A DNA stretch of 64,000 bases from Bimuria novae-zelandiae CBS 107.79 (taxonomy: Eukaryota > Ascomycota > Dothideomycetes > Pleosporales > Didymosphaeriaceae). The stretch lies in the NCBI GenBank assembly GCA_010015655.1, contig ML976684.1, positions 30,875 through 94,874 of the forward strand, read 5' to 3'. The notes under the pieces are model-generated. The model ran no database searches. It was not told the origin of the DNA and saw only the letters and a program-made list of their open reading frames with translations. Positions 1 to 9,792 of the stretch are shown in pieces; the stretch's first letter is position 1; each line of letters begins with the position of its first letter. The position numbers were made by a program, and so were the translations under genes.

Positions 1-2864
1 TAGACTCATCGAACGTGCTAGCGGAGTACTTACATAGCGAGCTCGCGCTATGCGCATACACGCCAAACTGCCAAAGAACCTGTCACATAAGATATATCGC
101 ACTGCCGCGTATATCCTCAACCGCACGCCCATAGAAGCACTAGGCTAGAAGACGCCGTACGAGGTCGTATAGGGACAAAAGCCACTCGTTGCTTATATAA
201 GGCCTATTAGCTGTCGCGCCTACGTCTATAATTGCGATTTAAAAGCTACTAATAAGCTTAAATCGCGCACTCTTATTAGCTACCTTATTAACTACTAAGG
301 TACTAATATCTTCCGCATATAGCTACCTATAAAGGATACTATTATTGTCACACGCGATATTATATTTGAGCCTATACTCTTCTTTAATAGGATAGATAGG
401 TATCCGTCAGAATTAGTGCTTGAGGAAATGATTAAACTACTTAAATACTTAGAGAAACATTAACATAATATTAATATTAAAAATTTGTTAACTGCTTGTT
501 AACGTCGCCGCCTAGTAGAAACACCTACGACCTTAGCTTTAGGAGCTGCAGGCTCCTAGGTGGGGGGTAAATAGACTAATAACGTATTTAAATTAACATA
601 GCAATAGCTGCCTACCCCTAGACCTATAATGTCTACTGCTATAAGCAATTAGACTCCTAAGAGTAATAAAGTACCTAAGGGCTATTGCTAACGCGGCGAG
701 AGAGCTCTATAAGATGTTAATCTAGATCTAAATAATATAAGTCTTATCCTTACTAGTAAACGCAATCGAAAGCAGAAAGATCTTAATAATTTTATAATTT
801 ATACATACACTATAGCGCTAGGAGCTATACCTCTTGTTAACTATCTCCGTGCATTCTCGACCGAGATTCGCACTATACCTACTATAGATAAGATACTAAG
901 AATCTATTAGTCTTAGCTACCACCTTTACCTAAGGCAGTAAAGCAGCTTAATATACACATATTTAGTAATTAATTCTAACGCGCTATAGAGGTTAAATAG
1001 TAGGCTCTACGCGCTAAAGGAGTCTTTAAGAAGACTATAAAAATAAAGGCTACTATAGACGCTAAGGTGCTACTATTAATATGGGTATTCACGTACAAGA
1101 TTAACAGAGATGGATACCTCTTACGGTTTAAGGCTTAACTTATTATTCGAGGAGATCTTTAAGCTCTACTTAATAACACGTACGCTACTACACTCGCAAT
1201 CTATAACTTTCGCGCTTTTATTATAATTACTAATTACTTTAATCTAGAGCTAAAGTAGTATAATATTCCTACTGCCTTCCTAAACGCTAAGATTAATTGG
1301 AAGCTATACGCTAAAACACCTAAGCTATTTCGCCATACTAAAGGCGAGATTATGCTGGTGCTCCGCGCCCTGTATGGCCTAAAGGAGTTATTACTACTAT
1401 AGTATAATAAGCTACGCCGATAGCTTGTTAAGCTAGGTCTAAAGCTAGTTAAAGGCTTTCCTTACTTATACACGAGCCGCTAGCTTATCCTATTTATCTA
1501 CGTTAACGACATTATTATAGCGTTTTATTAATTAAACGCCTATCTCTACAGGCCCTTTAAGAAGAATCTGGTGGACCTATACAACATTAAATCTATAGGA
1601 GACCTTACCTAGTTTCTTAAAATTTATATTGTCCGCGATCGAGCGTTGCACAAGACCTGGCTAGTCTAAGACGCCTTTATTAATAAGGTGTGCGCTTAAT
1701 TTAGCATTAAGGCTATAGGCAAGGCTCTAGACATCCTACTTATAGAGAACTAGCTACTATAGTCTACTAAGGAGCCTAATATTGCTTAAATAAAGCTCTA
1801 TTAATAACTAGTTAGCTTACTTGCATATATTGCTGTCTAGGGCAGATCTAACGTCGCTTAAACGCACGTTGTGTTTGCTTGCTATCTTACTAACCTAGGA
1901 TAGTCTTACGTCTTAAAGATACGCCAGACCTAGCGCTACCTGCTTAGCATAAAGGCTCTTATTCTTAAAGCCTTTGCCAGCACGCAAGACGTGGCTAAGT
2001 ATCTCTCTAATAATCTAATATACCGCGATCCTCTCTTCTTTAGATTATCTAACGCCTTATACGCTAATAAACCTAAAACTTGTTAAAGCTCTTAAGGTTA
2101 CGCATTTAAGTTTAGTAGGCTAATAATTAACTAGAAGTTAATAGTGCAGCGTATAGTTATAAAATTAACTATAAAGTCTAAACTACTCTTGCTCTTACTT
2201 GCTACCTTATAAATAGAGGAGTAGATGCGTTTCTTTACTAGCATTAATCTTACGCTTAATTATACACCTACTATCTAGTGTAATAATTAGTAGACTATTA
2301 GTATTATTACTAAGCAACAAGACAAGCTCCATATAAAAGTTAAACATGTTAACATCCACTAGCTTTGGATTCGACAGGAAGTTGAAGCCTTTTGTATTAA
2401 CGTCTAATAGGTCCCTACTAACTATATGCCTGCCAATAGACTTACAAAGATTCTACCTAAGTAGAAGTTTACAGAGTTTGTCTGCTAACTTGGCCTTGTT
2501 AATATTACTAAGCGCCTAAAAGGACTGCGTTAGGTTAATAAGGACAATCTTAACGCCCTCTATATATACTAATACTAATTAGCTGTCGTTGACTCACTGA
2601 CCTTTAAGTCTACGCTAGCTAGGGGGTGTGTTACGGTTTATGGCCCTTACCTTACAAGATAGTTGCTCTTACCTTAGCATGGTTGCGACTTACCTTCCAC
2701 CTATCCAGGACTAGTGTTGTTTGTGCCTGCGCACCTATATCTTCTGTAGTTCCTAGATAGTACAACCTCAGTTCAATCCTTCAATTTCCCTGCGTACTGT
2801 CCAGCTCTGCTCACCGCGACACGCTCTCTGGTGCCATTCGCATATCTGAACTTACGCCGTAAGA
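1..2864 (+). mobile_element. Ty1/Copia LTR retrotransposon, 3' part, RIP-damaged
   Basis: This is the downstream part of a Copia element; the upstream part lies left of the window. In the forward direction a broken polyprotein is still readable. Near 110-130 is the integrase-end motif YILNRTP followed by KTPYE. At 1365-1387 is the reverse transcriptase motif LVLRALYGLKE, and near 1499-1515 is YVNDI in place of the YVDDx catalytic box. TAA and TAG codons break every frame every few residues, usually where CAA or CAG would be expected, which fits RIP. A purine-rich tract at 2621-2626 precedes the 3' LTR. It cannot encode an active element. The order integrase then reverse transcriptase assigns it to Copia rather than Gypsy. 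Confidence 0.85.
2629..2864 (+). repeat. 3' LTR of the Copia element
   Basis: The repeat begins TGTTACGG directly after the polypurine tract and appears to end CCGTAAGA, an imperfect complement of its start, giving about 236 bp. The right boundary is set by where the interrupted LysM reading frame resumes at 2865. The partner 5' LTR is outside the window, so the ends are not confirmed by comparison. Confidence 0.6.
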
Positions 2865-3064
2865 TTCGTTGCGTTCCACCCTACCAAATCAGTTTGGCGA
2901 AACAGTAATGGGAACGATGTGTCGCAATCAAGTGTTGTGTTAAAGCTGTCTAGGCATGCTTGCGGGGTCTCGTAAGGAAGCACAATGCTTTGTCGTTGGT
3001 TGAAAATTGTTGTCATAGCTTGGACTGTTCCCAGTATCAGACAAGAGATGCTCAGGAGCAACAT
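2865..3064 (-). pseudogene. LysM-domain secreted protein, N-terminal fragment cut by Copia
   Basis: The fragment starts at an ATG (3064) and encodes a short hydrophobic signal peptide (MLLLSISCLILGTVQA). It continues with residues typical of the region before the first LysM repeat of fungal LysM proteins: an N-glycosylation site NTT followed by a cysteine, then a WNATNLTA stretch that normally leads into a cysteine-rich segment. The frame runs straight into the LTR end and stops there. In the family, such proteins bind chitin or its fragments outside the cell and some act as effectors; that role is family knowledge, not shown here. No LysM repeat itself is retained in the window. The remainder, if it survives, should lie beyond the left end of the Copia element. 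The family call rests on about 65 residues. Confidence 0.5.
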
Positions 3065-4071
3065 CGTCTCAAACAGCAGTCAGTCTATTGGAAGTAAAAA
3101 TGGGACAAGGACTGGCCGAGGATCACTTGGTGTAGGTTGACAACGTTAAAGAGGGTTTGAGACGGAGAATCGCCCCGCGCCTGCGAACATGGACGGGCTC
3201 TATAGACCCTTGGTGCGCTGCATGCTTCAAACCGTGCTCAACGTCCATCTTACTGCCCTCTTTAACGCGCCACCCCCTTAGCAAGACTACCTTAGCACTC
3301 ATGCCGGCGCAAAAGACCTCACCTATTACGGTTCGTCAAGTACGTTAAGTATATAAAAATTACTAACTTATCTATGAACGTTATTAAAATTATAAGTAAA
3401 AGGAATATAATCATAAAGAAGACTAACTATAATACGAAGCCTATAAAGCTTAAGGTCAAGAAAAAAAATTAAGCTTCTAATACTACACCTTGAAATTAGC
3501 CCCCGTAAGGCGGGAGCTGCGCAATCACATGACCGTTAAGGAAGGCACCCTCCAGAAAGAGCAACCGCATCCAGAAAGTTGCTGAAGCTAGCCGCAGAGA
3601 GTATTCGCAGACCCCAGAGGCGGCGTAAAACATGAAACCAACATGTTTCGTCTAAACAGGCGAACGGTTCCTTCGAAGCCTTGTGCATCCTTTTAAGACC
3701 CGGGGTATGTGGGATAATGGCCGGGTCCGTGTGGCCCGACGTTGCACACAAATGAGCAACTAAATCTAGAGGCATAATGGAAATGGCAGACATTCGGAAA
3801 CGTCGATGTAGCGATGAGATAAGACGAGGATTACTATCAGACACTGGGTCAGAATCCCCTGCAATATACATTGTTCGCCGACTCCAACTTTACTTAATGG
3901 TTAGTATTGCGAAAGCAGACCGAAGAATAGATTGGGAAATAGAAAACCAGACCCGTTGTACAGTAAGGATTGGTCCTCGTAACATCGTCTCCTCGTAATC
4001 ATTACCAACCAAAAAAGTATTAACCTGAATGAATATGCGTATCCAACGCAAGAAGAAAAAGGAAAAAAAGA
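3065..4071. other. Intergenic, with a short AT-rich repeat remnant
   Basis: No convincing gene is seen. About 3330-3500 is very AT-rich with the same TAA/TAG-dense look as the transposon blocks and is probably a small RIP-mutated remnant. The short open frames at 3536-3998 overlap on both strands, show no family features and are not called. Confidence 0.5.
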
Positions 4072-5844
4072 TCAGTATCGCACAACAGGCGGAAACGCGG
4101 CCTGATCCTGAGTCATCACGCCAGTCTTAATACCCTCTTTTTCGAACTTCTGCATCCAATCGCCTTCGCCACCCTTCCTCTCCTTCTTGAGCACCCACGC
4201 GCTGAAGACTTTCTTCAACCTGGATTTCTGTTCCGGCTGATGCTTCGGCGCATTTGTGGCTGTTATCTGGACAGAGTTCGGATAAGCAAATTCGTTGGCG
4301 TTGAACGGGCGGTCAGCTTGTGGACCATCTGTGCTAATCTTGCGGGAGAAATTTGGCGCGTTAGGACGGCCGCCGACGCTCAGTCTTGACAAGTTGCTGC
4401 TGCGGCGCTGCAACGTAGGCTCGTTCACGCGCAATTGGAGCTGCTCGTCAAAATTATGAGCAGTCGTCATAGCTGAGACCATGTGGTCGAAGTCCATCGA
4501 CCTGTGTTCTGGTACCAGCACGGTACTTTTTTGAGCAAACGCCTGTTGTGTGGGCGATTTGATGCGCGCGGGGACTGAACCGTGAGCATTTGCGTAGCGG
4601 GTTGCCATCGAATCCGAGTCGCTCCTCCGATGGTGTTGGCGTGCGACCGCTGCATAGCTTTGCTGCTGGTGGTCTACTGCACGCATCATTGTGGCGATAT
4701 GAGCGCCTTGTACCGGTGTCTTGCTCTTTGTCTTCGGCTGCTCTTTCGGTTTCTCGGGTTCCTTCCATGTGTCCAGGCTAGGTAGAGGGGGCAATTCGCG
4801 GTTCAAGTTGAGCTCGCTCTTCTTATCGTGCTCACCGGATTCTTTCCGTCCACCCGACGTGCCAGGCCTGCTGCTGTTGCGCGAGCTCGACATGCGATTC
4901 AGTCCCCAACTCCGCCAACCATGTGCTGAGCTACTTCGCTTTGGCTGACTCGAACTTTGGCTGTTCAGCGAGCTCTGTGACTGTGTGCGACTGAGAGCCC
5001 TTGACCCAGGGAAGATGTAGTCTCGGATACCCGATCTTATGCTTGCGGCCCGACTGGGAGGCCGCTCCGACGTCTGCGGGCGGGACAGCTCTGGTTGCGC
5101 AGCGATTTGTTGGCGTCGCTTCTCAAGTTCTTGACGCATCCATTCAGCAGCCTGAGCGTCAGCAGTGGCGGCGGGATTGTCCCCTTGACGCGATGTGCGC
5201 TTTGAGCTCCTATGCGTCACAGCAACCGAGGTCGGTGCCGTCGAATAGCTGTACATATGGTTGTCGGTCGAGGCGGTCAGCGGCGTGCCAATGCTCAGAA
5301 CGTCATCTGTGTCGGCGGTATCAGTACGAGCAATAGGCTGCCTGGAAGCATCAGCTGTAGTCGATTTCATAAGTCGTCTGATGTCGTCCTCTGTTTCAGT
5401 GTGCTCGGTGGTATTCTCCACCCGTCGTTTCCCTGTATTCGCTCGCATAGGCAGATCTGGGTAGCTCTTGGAGGCACATGGCAGCTTCTGCGAGTCATTT
5501 CGTCCATCGTGTGTGAGCTTGTGCCCAGCTGGCGCGCCAGTGGGCCTGTGAATCGTGACTGGCAATACCATTTCCGTCCTGTGCTCTCTCCGTCTGTGCG
5601 GTCCACGGAAGTCTAATTTGGGGTCGGCGTCCGGAATGTCGTGGTCCGAGGGCTTGAAGTTCTGCAAGATGAGGGCGCAAGCTGCGCGCAGCTCCTGCTC
5701 CGTCTTGGGATCGATGCGCCGGCGGCTGATAAAAGCCATATTCGCTGATGTAACACTGTCTTTTGAAACATGCCTCTTATGCGGGGTCTTGACCGAGGGG
5801 CTGGGCTCTGCCTGCTTGTCGTATTTCGAGGGCACCTTCTGCAT
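4072..5844 (-). CDS. Hypothetical 590-residue low-complexity protein
   Basis: A single uninterrupted frame of 590 residues starts at an ATG at 5844. I do not recognise a catalytic or binding domain. The N-terminal third is basic and mixed. Residues of about 210-330 are rich in serine, arginine and glutamine (runs such as SRTQSQSSLNSQSSSQ) and are probably disordered. A proline/lysine-rich segment follows. The last 45 residues are different: a basic, aromatic segment (SRLKKVFSAWVLKKERKGG) then an acidic, hydrophobic end that could be a short conserved helix or membrane-proximal motif. The composition suggests a regulatory or scaffold protein, which is only inference. The length of the open frame and codon use like neighbouring genes support it being real. 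Confidence 0.75.
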   Translation of the reverse strand: MQKVPSKYDKQAEPSPSVKTPHKRHVSKDSVTSANMAFISRRRIDPKTEQELRAACALILQNFKPSDHDIPDADPKLDFRGPHRRREHRTEMVLPVTIHRPTGAPAGHKLTHDGRNDSQKLPCASKSYPDLPMRANTGKRRVENTTEHTETEDDIRRLMKSTTADASRQPIARTDTADTDDVLSIGTPLTASTDNHMYSYSTAPTSVAVTHRSSKRTSRQGDNPAATADAQAAEWMRQELEKRRQQIAAQPELSRPQTSERPPSRAASIRSGIRDYIFPGSRALSRTQSQSSLNSQSSSQPKRSSSAHGWRSWGLNRMSSSRNSSRPGTSGGRKESGEHDKKSELNLNRELPPLPSLDTWKEPEKPKEQPKTKSKTPVQGAHIATMMRAVDHQQQSYAAVARQHHRRSDSDSMATRYANAHGSVPARIKSPTQQAFAQKSTVLVPEHRSMDFDHMVSAMTTAHNFDEQLQLRVNEPTLQRRSSNLSRLSVGGRPNAPNFSRKISTDGPQADRPFNANEFAYPNSVQITATNAPKHQPEQKSRLKKVFSAWVLKKERKGGEGDWMQKFEKEGIKTGVMTQDQAAFPPVVRY

Positions 5845-7708
5845 AACAGTGAGCTACTGAGTGGTCGACTACCATTGGGCACGTACAAGAGGCGCAAGGT
5901 TGAAGGAGAACTTCCTCCTCATGGTGGGTGCTGTTGGAAAGATTCGGTGATCGTAGTGGCAATGTTGCTGGGGATTCAATGAAGCGTGAAGTGTGTCGTA
6001 CAGTAAATAGCTCAAGGTCTAGATGGGCGTATAGAGTTGCTCATCTCCCTGCTACAGGGTATGACCCGTGTTCGAAGAAAAGATTAAACGGACTCAAAGA
6101 AACGGCGGTCGACCGAAGACAAAAACGCAGCGCGCAGCGGACAGAAGACAGAAAAGGCTGTCGTCGCCAGTGCGCGCAGGGAGGCAGTCGACTCGTCGGT
6201 TTCAAGAGAGCTGCTAAATCAATACCGGGGTCCTCGTTTCGGGTGAGCTTTTGTGGAGCCAATAGGCTCGATGGGCGCAATGGCAGTCTGGCCCGCAGCT
6301 CACGCACATCAGCCATCAGCCACCCACTTTCGCCAACGGGGCAATCACGACAGAGCTCATGCAGGCCACGACCATAACCACCAGCGCGACACGTAAACAC
6401 AAGCACCCATGAAGAGCCCATGATTCCTGCCAATCCACCCTGCGGGCACTCGTCGCGACGTCTTGGCATGCACGCTGTGCGCCTCTTTTTTCCCCGCCTT
6501 CCGAATCGTCGCTTGCGATCTCCAACCATGGAAACGCGTAGCGGGAGTGCAAGTCGACGCGATGCTACTGCAGGACAGAACTATTGAACCGCCCATTTGC
6601 AGCCACGATCTAATCAAAAGAAATCATGCTCGCCATCGCGCCTGCTCGCTGAACGTTAGTGCTCCCCGGCCTGGTGGGACCTCAATGAAACAGAACGAAA
6701 CGGCATCTCGAGCACCACAAACTCGGTGTCACTCACATGTCATTGTTTGAACGAGCAATCTTGGGCATTTTATGTTTACCCCAGAGCGCCCTAGTCCATG
6801 CACATGCCAGCGTATCCTCGACATCATCGATAATGTCATGCTATGTTAGTCTTGCCGCAAGCACTCCACACATCACCGATCTATGTCTTTAGCCTTGTGA
6901 AGACCACTGGAGACACTGTGGTACGGTTGTGAGCCGGTGCCCGCTGATGGGCGCACCGACATCTGTCTGAAACGATATTTTGGCTGAGCAAGCAGTGCAA
7001 CGTTTTTGTTTCTTGTTGTCAGCGTTGGTGGCTTGCAGCTGCTTAATGCTCAGCGAAGTCTTGCTGCCTTGACCGTAAGACCAGATTTCGCGTAAAGCTG
7101 CATTCTGGCTATCAGTGCTATATTAACGACAACGTCTAGTCACCGTACTACCTGTCCAGGAGTAACAGAATATAAGCACATGACTGTTAACTCTGGCCCT
7201 TATAGCCAAGCGTCTGCTTTCCGCGAGAGCAGACCTCCCATCCGTTATTCGGCTGCAGTGTCATCGCGACATTATATCTACAAGAGCAAAGAGGATAACG
7301 CGACCGCACCATCGTGCGCTGGCACTGCACCTGTCTAATGCTCATATTTTGACAGCGAATTGCAACTCAGATACTAAACGATTTTCCATTCAGACCGATT
7401 TAAAATATCCGGCGTTCGATGGAGCGTTCATTACATTCAAGTAGATGCTTGCATCGGTGAATCGTTCTAGTCACACGCTTCCAATCCCACAAAGCTTCAG
7501 ACGAAATCGGGCACAGAGTATGGAAAACTGCGCGATTTCTTCACCGCTCGACCAAAGCAGGAGCCCAAAGCACCTACTCTTCTGTTGCCAACGCATCGTG
7601 AAGCAGCCCATCGCCGTGCCCGACATCCCTCCCCTCTTATACTTACCCGTTCCCAGTTCATTCCTTCTTTCACAGCCCCTACCAAAATCTTCACCCAATG
7701 TCATCACC
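5845..7708. other. Long intergenic region
   Basis: About 1.9 kb without a supportable gene. Several overlapping open frames on both strands around 5.9-6.75 kb contradict each other and lack family features. The part next to 5844 is likely promoter and leader of the 590-residue gene; the part before 7709 is pyrimidine-rich, as expected for a leader of the next gene. Confidence 0.5.
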
Positions 7709-8276
7709 ATGGCCAAACTCGAACCCTACATCAACCCAATGACCTACCGCGTGGAGACCTTCCTCATGCTCCTCATGGGTGTACTACCTCCTAGACCACA
7801 ACCCGCGCCACGTCCAGTACGCCAAAGACCAGCGCGCCAAGCGTAGAGCAGAGAAACACCGCTACAAATCTGGCTTCGTCACGGAGCTTCCCGACGACTA
7901 TGATGAACCCGCTCACAACCCACCATTCTCGAACATGCACCGTCCTCCGTACGGCATGCCTCCGCCAGTGTCCCGAGACGGGAGAGAAGCGTACCCCTAT
8001 CCTCGCAATAGGTTCTACGGTGCGGGAGAAGTCAAGGGAATGAGGGAAAGGGGCAGGCTGAGGACGAAGGCGAGCATAGGGCAGCTGAGGGATGTGTGGA
8101 CATGCATGAGGGCTGTGAGCAGGGTGCTTTATGAGCATGTGAAGAGGCATGATGGAAGGGAGAAGAGAGTAACGTTCAATAGGGAGGTGCAGTGGTACAT
8201 CTTTGGTGGCGACGAGGACTCGTATGATGGAGACAGCGAGGATGGAGACAGCGAGGATGGAGTAAGGCGGCATTGA
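7709..8276 (+). CDS. Small hypothetical protein with an apparent frameshift
   Basis: An ATG at 7709 in good context opens a frame giving MAKLEPYINPMTYRVETFLM and then LLMG. At about 7779-7783 the plausible protein continues in another frame (YYLLDHNPRHVQYAKDQRAK) and runs openly to a stop at 8276, for about 189 residues in all. No GT/AG pair of usable size bridges the two frames, so one base seems missing, by mutation, sequencing error or programmed shifting. The start contains a short hydrophobic helix. The middle is rich in proline, arginine and lysine. The C-terminus carries an acidic repeat made of two copies of GDSED. No known family is recognised. If the shift is genuine the gene is inactive or makes a short peptide. 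Confidence 0.5.
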
Positions 8277-8802
8277 GAAGGCTATCAATTGGTCAATGTG
8301 CAGCGAGAAGAGATGAAGCTGGGAAGCTGCGGTGACGAAGTTTGATGGCAAAGCTTTCATGGCTATTGTGGGTTTCATTGTCATGTAGACTGCTCAGATG
8401 GTGTTCCTGCCGTGGTACAAGGATTCTGGTCAGCCGCACCAGAGCGATACGAATATGACTCTTAGCTCGTACAAGAGCGGGTTATAAATCACAATGTACA
8501 TCTCGTATCTTTGAAGGATTTTGCTTCTTCGCCTCTGTCGATTGTGTTTGTCCCGCTCCCGCATTTCCCCAAGCCAGGACATTCCGCGACCTGCATCTAT
8601 CGTAACTTCTGTGATGGATGAAGCTTCCGGTGAGGTTGACAGCCTGCAGATGGCTCGTTTTCCTTCATTGGTTATGTTTCATATGGCATATGCAGCTTCC
8701 CGGAGAAGCGGTGACACCTGACTGCTGGTATATACGCCCTCAGCGCTCACCCTTCGTAGAAGGGGCATATCATCACTTTTCAGTCTCATCTTAGGTTCAC
8801 AA

Positions 8803-8870
8803 CTTCCTCTATTGTGACTTCCTCTATCGTGACTTCCTCGATCGTGACTTCCTCGATCGTGACTTCCTTC
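8803..8870. repeat. 15-bp minisatellite, about 4.5 copies
   Basis: Four and a half tandem copies of a 15-bp unit (CTTCCTCGATCGTGA), the first two copies differing by one or two bases. It lies about 75 bp upstream of the small cysteine-rich gene and could be part of its promoter. Confidence 0.85.
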
Positions 8871-8944
8871 TAAGATAGCGGATACACGTGCCCCACTTCC
8901 ACCATCCAATCAGATTCAACGACGACGGGTCTCTACAACTGAAG

Positions 8945-9213
8945 ATGCAGCCACAAATGCAATCGCAAATGCAACCGCAAATGCAGGCGTACCCGCAGAC
9001 GCAATACCAAGGGCAACCTCCGATGCACTACAGCCAACCCCCGCCACAACCACAACCTTATAAGGTAGCAACAGCTGACTGATATTTGTAGCCACGAGAC
9101 TAACAGAAGCACAGGAAGAGAAGCACGGTTGCTGTTACAACTTCTGGACCTGTAGAGGGTGCTACGGGAAGAGGGATTGGTGCTTGTGCTGTTCTAGCCT
9201 ATGCGGGGAGTGA
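8945..9213 (+). CDS. Small Gln/Pro-rich, cysteine-rich protein (two exons)
   Basis: Exon 1 (8945-9064) encodes a Gln/Met/Pro-rich segment built from 12-bp repeats of the MQPQ type and ends in Tyr-Lys. A 50-bp intron (9065-9114, GTAGCA...ACAG) follows. Exon 2 (9115-9213) encodes 32 residues with eight cysteines, including CC, CxxC and LCC patterns and several aromatic residues. The product would be about 72 residues. The layout, a flexible proline/glutamine N-terminus and a compact cysteine-rich tail, resembles the small CYSTM-like membrane-associated proteins of fungi and plants, but this is a similarity of design, not a proven match. No signal peptide is visible. The frame is open upstream to 8879 without another ATG, so a further 5' exon is possible. 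Confidence 0.5.
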
Positions 9214-9792
9214 TGGGCTTGTGAATCGTTTGACTGGGGGTAAGAGAAAAGAAGTACTTGGATGGAGGCCAGATTGGGAGGGGAGGTGAGTGAGACTAGA
9301 AGGGTTTGCAATTCTTTGCAGATCCTCATGAAGGCTTTTCTTGGTATGACCTGCGACTCTGGGAAGAGTCACATAAAGGTTTATCTTGGTATGGAATAGG
9401 AGGGCATCTGGTCACTACAAGTGAGTTCCTTTTATCTATTCGAGTCGATCGCAGGAGAATGCTAGCACGACTTAATAATTATGATCTTTATCGTGAGCAT
9501 CGCTCTTATTCGCTAGCCGTTTAGCCACAATCTCGTAAACGACGTCACTTTAAAAGCGAAGCGATTGCTACGAGACTGTATTATTACGATATGCCCCATA
9601 TTCGCATGTACAGAGATTTTCGCAGCCTTCTAAGTATGCCATCGTGCTTGCCACGAACCCACGATTCCGTCCCCTCAACACCAAACCTCTCGTTAAGTTA
9701 AATTACCACCATTGACACTGCTGCCTCGTGCGCACTTAGTGCCACGTCTACGCGGCACGATCCGCAGCAATTCATACCCCTTGAACAAACAA
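9214..9792. other. Intergenic region
   Basis: A 72-codon frame at 9306-9524 contains two similar short segments (GFSWYDLR and GLSWYGIG) arising from an internal duplication, but has no ATG of good context or family signature, so it is not called as a gene. Confidence 0.4.

Noticed and set aside
6041..6750. Overlapping open frames on both strands in the long intergenic region
   Set aside because: They conflict with each other, have unusual residue composition and no family motif; the region is better read as promoter and leader DNA.
8803..8870. CRISPR-like array
   Set aside because: The repeat units are contiguous without spacers and the genome is eukaryotic; it is a minisatellite.
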